Origin: Pisaster brevispinus | Taxonomy: Eukaryota > Echinodermata > Asteroidea > Forcipulatida > Asteriidae | Direction of reading: 5' to 3' | DNA: 64,000 nt | NCBI GenBank assembly: GCA_023634235.1 | Contig: JAMKCF010000002.1 | Location: forward strand, 684,501-748,500 | Shown here: positions 40,162 to 52,330 of the stretch, one piece after another | Numbering within the stretch: position 1 is the first letter of the stretch | How the letters are laid out: each line of letters opens with the position of its first letter | Made by a program: the position numbers and the translations under genes | The notes under the pieces: generated by a model | Database searches by the model: none | What the model saw: only the letters and a program-made list of their open reading frames with translations | What the model was told of the DNA's origin: nothing

Positions 40162-42864
40162 ATGGAGTTGAGGAACATTTGGAGTGTTAAGAAGGCGGTA
40201 ATCTTACCACCTTTACTATGGTTACTCACTGGACTAGTATCAATAATTGAAGGCGCTGCCCTGGACGTAAGAAGCAGCGGGAACCAACAATGTGCGAACG
40301 CAGCGTGTGAGGACGACGAACCAGGACGATTTAACTGCGGGTCCCGTCAACTTGACTGCATCCCAAATACCCACACGGACGCCAGGGTGTTAGACCTGCA
40401 CGGGAACCTACTGACGGACCTGATAGAGAAGTCGTTCAGTCATTACAAGCATCTACAGAACCTCGACCTCAGCATGAACGAGATTCAGACAATAGCTCCC
40501 GGAGCCTTCACGGGCCTTACGAACTTGACTAATCTGGTCCTGAAACGGAATAAACTGGAGGCGTTAGCGAGCGGGGCGTTCACAGGAGCGCATCGCCTGG
40601 AGATCCTAGACCTCTCCTTGAATAACATCACCCTGATCCAGCCAGGCACCTTCAACGGTCTCAGCAACCTCAAGATGCTTCTCCTGCAGGGGAATCACAT
40701 CCAAGTCATCAACAGAGGAGCTCTGTTTGGTCTGCAAAGCCTCAACAAACTTACTCTGCAGAACAATCAGATACACTACCTCAATCCGAGGATCTTCGAC
40801 GGAATGTCGCAACTACGATCCCTCTCCCTGAGTAACAATCAACTGACATCTCTCCCGGATTTCACCTTCCTGCTGCCCGCCCTCAAGGACCTCTGGCTAT
40901 CCGGGAACCCGATCACCTGTGATTGCCGCATCGAGTTTCTACGGAGTGAGCTTTCCGGGAGTATAGGGTCCCTCGGCCTGCATATCAGCCACCCTGTACT
41001 CTGCGCAACACCGCCCACTCTCCAAGGAATAGACCTCAGGTTCATGAAGATCCCCCTCGTTTGTAAAAAGCCGATAATATCACCGGTAAGACGAACAACA
41101 GATTATACTGAATTAAAAACAACAACAACAACACTCACACAATCTTTTAGTAAATATCAGGCCTGGAATTAATCTTTGAGAGGGTAAGGCCATTTAGATT
41201 TTGCAAAGAGACACTTTCAGCAAAAAATTGTATGAACAGTCTTTGTGAGGGCAGCAAGGCCAAGACTAAGGGCAACAGAGGCCGTGGCCTCCGTGGCCTT
41301 CGTGTAATTTCAGGTCTGATCTACACAGCATTTGCTAAAAATATAAAACAGCAACTACATTATTAACCAACTCACAATCTGACTAACATTGCAACTGTCC
41401 CGTCGATCTATGAAGATGCTAGAAAATGTAGGAGACTTTATCGTGCCCCTCAGTTAACCATTCAGCGGACAACCAACCAACCCACCTGACAAGTCATCAA
41501 CAAAATGATCACAAAGGAAGCTTCCACATTGAAAACTGTCTGACCTGCTGTATATGCAAAAACAGAAATTAGCCTTCTACATTGCAAAGTCTGGGGTGTT
41601 AAAATTAACAACATGGGTGTTATCACATGTAGATACAAACAAAAATCAAAATTTACACCATAGTGTGTTAAAATAACACTAATTTCTGCAAAAACAATTA
41701 CATTTGTTTTATTTTAGCACCCTAAGTTGTTAAGTTTGGTTCTCTCTTTGGTGTCTTTATGTGATAATATCCATGGTATCAATTTTGACACACCATCTTT
41801 TGCACCCCATTTTGTACATACATTTTTCTCGTCAACTTTTAAAACATAGTCTATTTGATTTTTTTTTTACAATCTTTCAGGTCAGACAAACGATCAAGGT
41901 AGTCCAGGGAGAAAGGGCAGTTCTTCCCTGCAATGTCAGCGGCATCCCTGAACCGATTGTGACGTGGACCAACCCCAGCGGGGGCCAAGTAAGCTCCACG
42001 AAAGCCTCCCGGGTTGCTCAGCTACGAGATGGCTCATTGCGGATCACCGAGGCTCGCACTGAAGACACTGGGAACTACACCTGCAACGCCCGGAACAAGC
42101 AAGGCACCGACCTGGCCCAATTTGGCCTGGAGGTGTCCTCCCGGACTTCCCACGATACAACAACCACCAATTCTCTATCGACCGAGACCATTGAGACACC
42201 GTGCCCGGACGGGGAGAAGCCACCGTGCAAACCGGACCACGACCCCACGTTGGTGTGCGATTCCACGGCGGGGATCATCGCCACGGCTCTGGTAACATTC
42301 TCAACCACCTTGTCCACGGCGCTGATCTTCTTCTACATCTGGTACCGACGCCAGATGGAGAAGTGGCGACCCAGGGTTCCGAGGCGTCTGAACAAGCCCC
42401 GGGGCTCAGCAGACGGTGAGGAGGCCTGCACTCAGGCCAGGGAACCACACTTGGAGACGCGTACTTTCCAGAAGGTCATCAACGCCATCGCAATGCCGGG
42501 GTACCTCTACGCTAAGCCGGAACGCCGTGCCATCAACAACAACAAGAAAACCTCCTCGCTCAGAATGAACAAAGTGGAGGATTCCAGCGGGAAACAGAGC
42601 AAGTACCTTGCCCTCGGTCACCTGCGGAGCGGGAAGACTTGTCACGGGAGCCAGGAGACAATAAACGGCACATCAGACTATCTCCCCCTGACCACGTGCA
42701 GTAGCAGCAACTGCAGTGATGACAGTCGAAATCGGGAGAGCTGTGAGTCAAACGAGTCGCACTTGTACGAGAACGCGGTGCTGATGATTCGAGATCCCAA
42801 TTATACTGCATTGGATCCCTCTACGATATGCTTACGGAGACAGCCTGACTACGCAGTATTATGA
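40162..42864 (+). CDS. LRR-Ig transmembrane receptor with ITIM-like tail (2 exons, 635 aa)
   Basis: Type I membrane receptor, probably for cell adhesion or immune recognition. Exons 40162-41085 and 41881-42864 join in phase 0 (CACCG|GTAAGA; TTTCAG|GTCAGA). The start at 40162 has a strong AACATGG context and sits directly before the signal peptide; in-frame ATGs at 40153 and 40114 are alternatives. Domains: signal peptide (1 to about 31), LRR N-cap (C44-C66), seven 24-residue LRRs (about 72-240), LRR C-cap (C253, C255, C281, C301), Ig 309-395 (C325, W337, C376), short Thr-rich stalk, transmembrane about 439-460, tail about 175 residues. Tail tyrosines: SKYLAL (Y550) and SDYLPL (Y575) fit the ITIM consensus; YEN (Y604) fits Grb2 binding; NYTAL (Y616) and DYAVL (Y632) end the protein. 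The layout resembles LINGO, AMIGO and LRRC4 families, but I cannot assign it to one. The intron holds a GTGTTAA MITE. Confidence 0.92.
41587..41812. mobile_element. GTGTTAA MITE-like element in the LRR-Ig intron
   Basis: Begins near ATTGCAAAGTCTGGGGTGTT and ends near ACACACCATCTTTTGCA, with GTGTTAAAATAACACTAA inside. Same family as the receptor-gene intron elements. It ends about 70 bp before the exon 2 acceptor. Confidence 0.55.
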
Positions 42865-43313
42865 AGTGTGTTACTGAATCTAACTGATACCGTATAATAT
42901 GAACACAAGCTATGCTTGCTGAGCAAGGTATTGGTATTCGACAATTCCTTCTGCGTAAGATATTCTATTCTAAGGGGAAGATGGTGTTGGAACAGACCCG
43001 TTAAATGCGTCCGTGGCGTGGGTACATTTTGAAATACGGGCTAAGTTTGCAGAGGGTGGGTTCAAGAAGAGCCGGGTCATATTAGTTTCTGAAATATCCA
43101 TGAGACCCAAATAGTCAGGACAATTAACAACAGGGGTTAGTTTCATTAGCATATTAATTTGGCATTTTGACCCCTTCCATCAACGTCATACGCGCCTACG
43201 CAATCTCTTTTGTGAGTCAAATTGCACGTGTAAATATGTTGGTAAGCTTCTGAACACCGCGTCGTCTAAAATGCACACTACACTGTATAACACATTGGGA
43301 CATCAACTCCTCC
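42865..43313 (+). other. Start of the LRR-Ig 3' UTR and flank
   Basis: No coding signal. Polyadenylation is not resolved: ATTAAA occurs at 43930-43935 and AATAAA at 44812-44817, both past a MITE, so the UTR may be 1 to 2 kb long or end at an unseen signal. Confidence 0.3.
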
Positions 43314-43449
43314 AAGATGGCGCAACCGAAATTATTGCGCTGATGACGTCAGATGATTTGGTTCAATAGACCATATCATTGATCTCTGTTACATAAAAAT
43401 AATAGAGATCAATGGACCTTATACGTTGACGTCATACAGCCGCCATCTT
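43314..43449. mobile_element. MITE with AAGATGGCG ends
   Basis: Ends AAGATGGCG and CGCCATCTT are inverted repeats. TGACGTCA-type motifs and inner TTGATCTCT/AGAGATCAA arms are also inverted, so the 136 bp fold on themselves. Confidence 0.62.
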
Positions 43450-45914
43450 AGAGGTAAACCGGTGATGAAAAAATGGAAAACGCGAAGATTTGTACGCGCG
43501 GAGCACATGCCAATAAATAGCCTCCTTTACTTCTCCGAGCGCGCCCTTCCCAAATGACGTCATGTGCTTAAGATCTGTAGATCCCTTGCATTGGCCGCCA
43601 TCACTGAGGTCAACCAATGGAAACGTGCACGCGTGTACGTACCACGCATACCTCTCAGCCAATGATAGGTCTTCATTACCCTCAGTGAGGGCGCTGTTTG
43701 GGCTTGTAACGTCACATGCAAGGGGCATTTTATATTACGCGTTTGATGCTGCACGCTGTCAGTCATTTTAATGTGTACTACATTTTCAAACACATTCCTA
43801 ACATGTATGATATATTTTTTTCTACGGCACATTAATGTTAGAATAGTTCATACCTAGGCTGCTTCAGAAGGTAACACATTCCGATTTATGTTAATTATGT
43901 ATTTTAACTGTATTTTGTGACAGCGGGACATTAAAATATAATTTTGTATTAAACTGAAATAAGTCTTACCCATAACCTACTCCCAGTAAAGGTTTATAAA
44001 TTGCTGCGTCACTGGTGACGATCTTACATTGTAAAAACCCTGCAGCTGGGGCCACTGTCAGCCCATGCAGACAATGGTATTGTTTTAATTGTCTTAACCA
44101 CAATGAACACACTGGTCAGCTTGTATGCCATGATACCTTAAACTGGACCACAACACATATCCGAGAAGGGGTGTCAATCAATCAGGGGTGAGGGGCAGGG
44201 GGAAAACTCTGCCAGCATCCTTTGTGTACAAAATTGGTACGTCAACTGTCATTGGTAGATGAAGCCAAATTATACAACTGAATTAATTGAAAAAACAAAT
44301 AAGCTTAAATTAACGCAGGTAGTACTTGAACATTGTAGGCCTAAACAAAGCACTTGGGTAAAATAAATCATTTGGATAAAAAAATGCAAAGCAACTCTTT
44401 TATCTTGTGGAAAAAGCTTGCCAGTACGTGCGGACAACGTACTGGCAGCGCATCGCACCAAACAAAAATAAGAAAATAAATAAATAAATAAATAAACAAG
44501 GGCCCCTCGCTTTATGGTTTAATACACAACAATAAGTAAAGGATTAATTCCTTAAACTGAGAGATGCATGCATCAAAAAGTGAAAAACTTGTTTCTTATC
44601 TCTGTACCCCTTTGCTGGTCAAAAACAAGTGTGAGATGCTGGACTTAAACGGGGAAATAAATTCAGTACACACCGTTGAATATTCAAGTTAATAAGATTG
44701 TTATTTGGTAGGAATTATACGTGGACTGATTGTTTCAATAAATTAATTCATCCGAGAGGATGATGCTAGGTGGAATGGCTGTAAATTTGTATTTTAAAAT
44801 AATTGTATGTAAATAAAGTTATGATGAATATGTTAATGAGCTCCGTTAGTCTTAATTTATTGTTCACTCTCAAATTCCTGCGTTAAAATTGACCCCAATT
44901 CTGAGTCCTGTCGGAAGCTTGACCCTTTTCGGGTCAGGCTGACAAGGAACATTGTTAACAAATGAAATCTTAAGTCGTATTTTGCGGCATTTTGATCCAT
45001 TCTGGGTCACTCAGTTTGACTCATATTCCGGGTCGGAACCCAGAAACTCTGACCAGCAATATGGTTGCCTAAAATGTTTTTATTTTTTTTAAACTGCCAC
45101 AGCATTTGCAAATGGACACCAACTCTCAGACATCTGAAAGAAAAACCGATTCATGCATGATTCGTTTCTCAGATTCAAATGTTTTAGTGTGAAAATGTTT
45201 CCAAACCATTTTATTTCGCAGGGAATCCTTTCTCAAAATAGTTATCAACAGCTGCAATGCTTCTCACCAAGTAAGTTTTTACGGTCATGAATTCGCGGAG
45301 TATTTACCAATCTCTGTCCCAACATTCAAGCCAATTTGAAACACAGGGATATATGGAAAAAAATAAAATACAGATTTTTCTTAAATCCACTCGCCATTAT
45401 CCCCCTTTCCATCTAATCATACACACACTTGTAGAGACCTGGATCTTTCAAGATAATACACTTGCAGAAGAACAAATTGTGGTAAGGAGTTCTATCTCAT
45501 AATTTGGAATTTATCCTAATTGGTAGTCGGTAATATTTATTTATGGAGTTTGACCCGTATCCGAAACTGTTTTAATTGTCCCGGTTACAGGAGAAAAAAA
45601 AGGTGTATTGAAAGAAAGCCCTATACACAGAGACCTCCACTTTCAACTTCAATTATTGTCCAAAGTGAAATTGACCTGTCCACAACAAAATGAGTTTATT
45701 TGGACACTTCCGACCGGGGGTAAGTTTGCGGTGACTGCACCGGGTCGATGACGAGCGGTCAGCGGGGATGGAGAGCCAAGAGACGGGTGCCGAAGCCCCG
45801 GAGAACGCACCTTAATAACGACAATTCCGGAGTCGGTGCCAAAGTGAATTTACTGACGTGACCTTAAACTGGACAGTTTGCCACGATCGACATATGTTTT
45901 GTGTTTTCTGGTTT
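43450..45914. other. Unassigned region downstream of the LRR-Ig gene
   Basis: Contains a patch with inverted CCAAT motifs and a CRE-like TGACGTCA (43480-43700), AAAT repeats near 44475-44500 and a GGGTCA/TGACCC cluster (44885-45055). No exon or RNA gene supported. Confidence 0.3.
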
Positions 45915-45969
45915 CCGTTCGAACGAAAAAAATCTTCGTTCGAACGAAAGCATTCTTCGTTCAAACGAA
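45915..45969. repeat. Three clustered TTCGTTCGAACGAA palindromes
   Basis: Perfect 14-bp palindrome at 45935-45948; near copies at 45915-45927 and 45956-45969, spaced by about 21 bp. Confidence 0.85.
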
Positions 45970-46554
45970 AAAATAAATTCTCGAATTTTAAATAAATATT
46001 TTATCTATGTCCCTTTAAGAGCTCCGTAGGGGACACCCTTTGCCTAGTATCGGGCATCGCGTCGTGCACGGCTTTCAATAGCCTCATTTCTTATACATGT
46101 ATGAGAGTGAAAAGGTGACTATTTCTTGCTTCTAGCCTCACTTTGACCGTACAGGTAAATGTCTTCTCAACAACCCAAGACCCATCCCTGAAAACAAAAT
46201 GTCTACTTTAAAAAAAGGGCACTAAGAACGTTGATGAAACTGTCCCTAACATTCTAAAGATAGAACCCGTCCACGACATTTAGAACTAGAACCATGAGTC
46301 CATGCATATGCTTCACACGCGGCCGGTTCCCCCCTTGGGTTCGATCTACTGGGGATACGGGGTTATCAGCCCAGCTGATTGCAGCTGATACATGGATACG
46401 CTATGACCCTTTCACCTGGTGGATTAGACTTGCATCGCCACATAGCAGTGGGCGGGACCGGAGTTAAGATTACTCACGGGGGACTGTGAAGCATTCATAT
46501 TCACGTGTGTGCAGTGTAGGGGAAGGGGGAGGGGTTTATGGGCAGGTGTAGGGG

Positions 46555-46928
46555 CAGCGGCGTAGCCAGGGCTCTTTCGGTTGGGGCGGCACGGGGGGGG
46601 GCATTGCTTTTTCAGTGGGGGCAGTGGGGTAATGGGTTCGTCAGTGGTGGTGGTGGGGAGAGGGTGTCATGCCTTTATTTTGGAAGGGGGACGCTGCAGG
46701 GGGTCACCATCTTCTTATGTTCTTGGCAATGTGGCTGCGGTAGCGATTCCGATCTCGATCGTTCACTACATTAGATTAAATACAAACATGCATTTTCCTC
46801 TTTTTTACCTTTTCTTTTTCTTGTTAATATGTGAGGATCGCGATTTTTTTCGTGGGGGGGGGGGGGTAACTGGAATTGTTGGGGTGGCACGTGCCCCCCC
46901 CCCCAAGGCCTCCCTTGGCTACGCAACT
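46555..46928. mobile_element. GCGTAGCCA-ended repeat element
   Basis: Starts GCGGCGTAGCCAGGGC and ends CCTTGGCTACGC, a terminal inverted repeat. The interior is G-rich on one strand and includes a C run near 46895. A fragment of a related element (GGCGTAACTAGACA) lies near 47587. The ORFs at 46538-47177 run through it and are not genes. Confidence 0.62.
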
Positions 46929-47152
46929 GGTAGGGGGAGGGGCCCACTTTTGTGGTTTAATTATTGCTTGATACATTTACAAGTAAGAGTAGTCGATATT
47001 GTACAATTTAAAAACTCCCAGGTCAAGAACTGGCCAGGATTCCGGGTCCCAGAGGGCCTGATCCACTTCTGGGTCATGCAGACCGGAAGACAGGTTAAAG
47101 GTCAACTTGAACAACATCACTTAATTCACATCAAGGCGAGTTTTGGAGATCC

Positions 47153-47390
47153 ACATTTCCGTGGTGTCCGTTTGTGAATGCTACGGCCAGAGATGCTACT
47201 TGGCCTCCCCGCTGTCACCTCGCTAAATGCTGATGGATTCGACATTCTTGATGGAAAATAACGTGACAGTTTGTTGCTGTTTTATCAAAAGTACATACTG
47301 TATACAGCTCGACCTTTCACAGGTGACGTTTATTGCATCTTTCTTGACAACTGTGCCTTAAATTCAGCATTACGTTGACAAACGCTACCT
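47153..47390. repeat. Dispersed repeat, copy 2 of 3
   Basis: Same order of motifs as copy 1, over about 235 bp with small indels. A GGGTCA/TGACCC cluster precedes it directly, as for copy 1. Confidence 0.8.
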
Positions 47391-47915
47391 TTAAACTTCC
47401 GTATGGAAGGAATTAAGAAAAGCATAGATTAACTCTTAACGAACTTCCTGAACGCACCTGTGCGGTTACGGCCAGTCTGGCTGCCCACGTGCGGTTTTGC
47501 ACACTGCGTTCGTCCACGTAGAAAGGCGCCGAATAAGTCACTTAACTACGCGCTGTAGTGGACGTATATCAACACCTTATACCAATGGCGTAACTAGACA
47601 TTTTCATTTGGGGGCAGGCATTGGCACAGAAATAATTTAGGGGGCTTTATACTTTATATAAAGAAAAACTGTCTTGCAAAAAGTGCCTACATACATCAGA
47701 GCTTGAGTCCAGTGCTCTTAACCGCTCAACACGCCCCGGTCACTGTCAATGCATACCATAATGTCGCCAAACTCGACCCATTTTCGTGAAAATGCCGAAT
47801 TTCCCAATCCCAAAAGATCACTGGGGCGGTATTACAGCAGACGAGTGGATACTTTTATTAATGATTCACTGTCTCTCACATTCAAACCATTTTATTGATG
47901 CATGAATCGTTTCTC

Positions 47916-48090
47916 AGATTTCTGAGGATTGGTGTCCGTTCGCGAATGCTGCGGCCAGAGATGCGGTTGGTACCCCGCTGTCACCTCGCTAAACCTGGAT
48001 TCATTCGACGTTCCTGTGAAAATACTGAGTTTTTGGGGCTGTTTTGTTTTCTCAGCAAGTAGACACTGTATTCAGCCGAGACTGTCCTTA
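47916..48090. repeat. Dispersed repeat, copy 3 of 3 (3' truncated)
   Basis: Matches copies 1 and 2 from the TTCTGAGGATTGGTGTCCGT start to the GACACTGTATTCAGCCGA motif, then diverges. Confidence 0.78.
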
Positions 48091-50607
48091 ATAGTAGGAG
48101 AAAGATTGTTCTAAATTGAGACAGAACTTTGTTTGTACGGGGAACATTCAAGTGAGCCTGACGTCAAGTGTGGATGGAACAGGAAACATGGAGGAGTGTA
48201 ATATAACAGTTAATTGGGAAAACAATATTTAGCAGTAGGTTTGTTCAAGCATTTATAAACAAAAAGAGCAAGTTCAAAATGAAGCCATTCTCTAATCGGT
48301 AACCAATGAAGTTCCCTGAGTGATGGGGTAGTATGTTCCCACAAGGTTGTGGGACATACTAAAACGAGTTGCAGTATTTTGTATTAAATCCTACTACATG
48401 ATTATCCTGTCAACATCATTCGACCCACCAACTCTCTCTCAACCATTGACAAACAATACCTACGGTCCCCCGAGTATCGTTTTGTGCAATTTCCTTCCAA
48501 AATCATTACCTTCACTGTTGACTGACTGAGCCTGGCCAGTGATTCATACAAGAAAAACTGAGGTAAAAATAACGACAAAAAAGAGCAGAAACACCGGAAC
48601 TGGCCTGTTTTTGGAGCGGAAAACCAGGCGCGTTGCTTGGCCTAGTTTGAACGTTGATACTGGGCTGAGATTTCATCATATGATCCGGTAGATACGTTCA
48701 GGAAGTTATGTCGATTTTGAGAAAGAGTGTTGTATTCAAAATGAAAATCTAAAACACGTGCGTGAGGGGGATATCTTTCCACTCATAGACTTTAATTTCC
48801 CCTTCTGTTTAGTGCTCTTAACGGAGCAATACTCATGAAATGAAGTTCTGTCACCGCTGTCAAGTCGTTAGACTGCAGGACTTGCAATCATATGGTTGTG
48901 GGTTCGATACCGGCCCAGCTAAGCGCTGATTTCACAATAACTGGAATAAAAGTATTGTCGTCTGGTTAACTGAATCACAATTTATTGATTCGTGCACTTC
49001 ATAATCATAGACGTTTCAAATAAACGTTTGTAGGAGAGAGTGTCTGTTGCCAGCTTGGCTTTTACATTCCCTTGTGTGAGCTTATAGCCGGGTCACGGCG
49101 TTCAGCCTGAGCTGTTCAAACGAACAGCCAACAAATTATCGTTGCGAAGCTCTCGCTTATCCAACGTTATTTTCCCGCCCAAAGCAAATACACCTGGCAG
49201 ACATTCTCGGGGATTTACTACTTTAGCGCGTAATTAGCAATCTGACAGACGACAGCTTCACTTGGGATGTATTCTGCTGCTATTTGGGTGAATTCACCCC
49301 CAAACCCAGGAGGCACGATCGACCCAGAATCTTGTTTTAAGGTGGGTTATTTGTAATCCAGTCAATCCCCTACTATTCCAGAAGCCGATCGGAAAGTTAG
49401 TCATGTTTTTTTTCTTTCTGCGTAGCTTCAGGTACTAGTTATAGTTCCTGAAGATATGGAGACGCGTCAAGGGTGGAGCCAGGATTTCTATCGAGGAAAA
49501 GACACTTCCTAGAAGTTCACAATCTCGGCTACGCCGTCGAATTGCTCAATTAAGCAGGTATTTGTGCGCCCCGAGTTAACATCACTTAATGTGCATACTA
49601 TGTTCCTTCCTTTCGTTTGCCATTTTGTCTGCTGTTTGGGGAGAGGAAATGAGAAGGGGGTGTAGGTTGCAGGACGCCATTTTCAGTCCAAAAGCAGCAC
49701 AACCCAATGGGCAGACTAGTCTGGCACCCTTCATTCACCCGTGCGTTTGGGGGACACAAAATTACTTCTTATCGCAAGTTGTCACAATTCTCTCAATATG
49801 CGGCTCTGGGCTGCAGACCAAGAAGCCAACACCACAGACTTTCAACTGTTCATGTTTTAGCTCATAATGAGATCTAGTTAGCGCCAAGATCCCACATAGC
49901 TCCTGCCTCGTGGTGCTCTGCCACGGTGCCATGGTTAACTGTGGCAACGGATAAGACTGAATGAAAATGAACACTCCTGAAAACTAGGTAACAATTTCCT
50001 CTTAGTGATGGAAATAAAGCTCCCTGAACGTACAGAATGTTACCAATCTGAGGTTTACAGGCTCTCTGCATCATCTCAAACAGATATCTGAAGGTCTGGT
50101 CATAACAAAAGCAAGTATTTTCATCTCTGTGATGACAAGTTTGCCTCTTTCAAGAAAATCTGAAGGTGCGGCGAGATCAGTGACAAATCCTAAAATCAGA
50201 ACAAAAATGTTAACACTAAATCGCATGCCTGCCGTTTGTATATTTATAACTGTTTCTTCGTGATTTTTATGCACGACGGGTGAACGAGCATACAAACATA
50301 ATATTATGACAGCAGGGCACACCAACTTGTTATCTAAAAGGAATATTTTATTATTTTACTTCAGGCATTATTTCTTAAATTTCTGTTCTCATCTGTTTCT
50401 TTCAAATCTACATAAACTGGCAGTAATTACTCCTCAACAGCAAGATTATGGCTAATTAATTGTCAATTAAAATTACTAAATTAATATACAGAAAGAAAAG
50501 CTATTTCAAAATACTCCTTTATGGAAATAAGCATGACATTAAGACTGGTTTCAATCTTCAAGTGTTCTCTCATTTAAATCAATGTTTTGATACTGAGTAT
50601 TGAAGAC
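48091..50607. other. Unassigned region
   Basis: No gene supported. A tRNA-like SINE piece lies at 48855-48925 (TCGTTAGACTGCAGGAC..GGGTTCGATACC). ORFs are short and lack domain or splice context. Confidence 0.3.
48855..48925 (+). mobile_element. tRNA-like SINE head or tRNA pseudogene
   Basis: An A-box-like GTCGTTAGACTGCAGGAC and B box GTGGGTTCGATACCGGC are present, but no acceptor stem closes, so it is not a working tRNA gene. Confidence 0.45.
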
Positions 50608-50768
50608 CAACACACTGCAAAAACTGATTCCTGCTGCTATCTATTTGACTACACCGACACGGTGTTAGTTATTCCCATTACTACATCGTTGGTGAACTTA
50701 ACACCGTGTCGGTGTTGTCACATAAAGACACCAAGAGAATCAATTTAACACCGGAGTTTTTTGCAGAG
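50608..50768. mobile_element. GTGTTAA-family MITE with CACTGCAAAAACT ends
   Basis: Starts CACTGCAAAAACTG and ends TTTTTTGCAGAG, an inverted terminal pair. Inside are ACACCGACACGGTGTTAG and TTAACACCGTGTCGGTGTT, forming a long stem. Confidence 0.65.
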
Positions 50769-52109
50769 CAGGTCGTGTCCCCTTCTTAAACCATAAGACT
50801 TAGGATTGATAATTGCTACAGCCTGTATAGGGAACCAAACTAAAATGGCAGCAACATAATCCATTCCCAGAGTGTGACTACTTCACATCGTCAAGGTATA
50901 GCATTTCTGACAAATACTGGAAAACAATGCAAAAGTATATACTATTTTTGGTAATTATATAAACAAAACAAAAACAACCCTAAAGGACAGTTTTTGAAAA
51001 TATATTTTATAAAAATATATATGAAAACTGATCCAAGTTGGCAAGACCTGATTTGGACTTAAAGAGCACTAATAAGAAGAATAGTTAATAAGCATTTTAT
51101 TAAGGATGCATATGGCATATTGGTGAAATAAAATGTGCAGACAATACTAAAGACATTTCTTAATTCTATTGTTGATAAACAGCACTGGTAGGCACGGCCG
51201 GCCAAATGTAAGCAACTCATTCAAACGTGTTAACAGATGTTGTGACCAAATTCTACACATTTTCAAACAAAAGAAATACATCCCATGATCGGTTGCTTCA
51301 TTTCCAGCAAAGTCCACACTATTTTTGAATAATTGTGTAACATTGTTACTGACCGTGGCTATCTGTTTTTGCTTTGCATTCATGGCTTCCCATAGTTTTC
51401 CAACCTTGGCTAGCAACACCTTGAGCTGTGACGTTGCAATAGCAAGGTCTATAGTGCATTTATTTTGACTGTTGCTAACATGGCATTTTTTAACTGGATG
51501 AAGTGTTACATCGCATCTTTTTTACGGGGCCGTTTGAGAGTCTGCCTAGTGCACAATTCCACGGCGTCTGCCAATCAGTAGTGTTTATACGCATGCGTGA
51601 ATGTAATTAGCATATTCATAGGAAAGGCTAGTTCAAATGTAAAAAAAAACCTGCAATCAAATACTACAAAGCAATAAGTTTAAGTCAATCGCCTACGTTT
51701 CTAACTAATCACCTAAAAACATACTTTGCATTAAAAACGTTTATAAATCGCCGTCACACCACCTGTATCACAAATAATCGTTGTATTCAAATGTAGAAAA
51801 ACAGTATGATAGCAATCAGGGGAAGGCAAGTTGTGGGGTAAAAAGTTGTAAAAAAGCTTGCTTACATTCTCACAAACTTGTTTACAGTCTCACAAACCGC
51901 TTTAATTTAGTACAGATTCCACTTCGAAAACTTGTTGGCAACAACATGATTTGCTGAACAAAAAATAGATGGAGACAAATCACGCCAAGTTTTTATAAAT
52001 TATAGATGATATAATGCAATATGGTATCAACCCTCCTACTGTCTGACCATTTAATTTCATTTCATTCATTAATTCTGGTTGTAAAGCCAAGGACTCTCAG
52101 AAAAGTGAA
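50769..52109. other. Unassigned region
   Basis: AT-rich, no gene, RNA or repeat recognised. Bases 51200-51420 (reverse strand) resemble the stretch near 2230-2360 and 16330-16500 in the receptor introns (GCCATAAATGCAAA, CATCCCATGATTGGTTG), so this is a repeat shared with those introns. Confidence 0.35.
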
Positions 52110-52330
52110 CTTAATCACTACACTAGCCAAGAACCCCATGGAGAGAAGACAATGAAGAAAGTTTCAGTTTTAGATGTGGGAGGAAAACCCCTGAGAATTA
52201 TTCCAGGTGAAACCCATGCAAACAGGTAGGGACTGAAAACCCAATCCACATAGTGCCCCGGTGGGATTTGAACCGGGGTCCCAGAGGTGAAAGGCAAGGC
52301 AAGATATCCGACTGTCACAGTATACACCAT
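52110..52330 (-). mobile_element. tRNA-derived SINE, reverse orientation
   Basis: Reverse strand has a B-box-like GGTTCAAATCCCACCGG and an upstream tRNA-like head near 52310. The part TTTTAGATGTGGGAGG..GACTGAAAACCCAATCCAC also occurs in the receptor introns at about 1381-1460 and 15488-15565. Confidence 0.6.

Noticed and set aside
46538..47177. Glycine-rich ORFs of 78 and 198 codons
   Set aside because: They run through the G-rich GCGTAGCCA-ended repeat.
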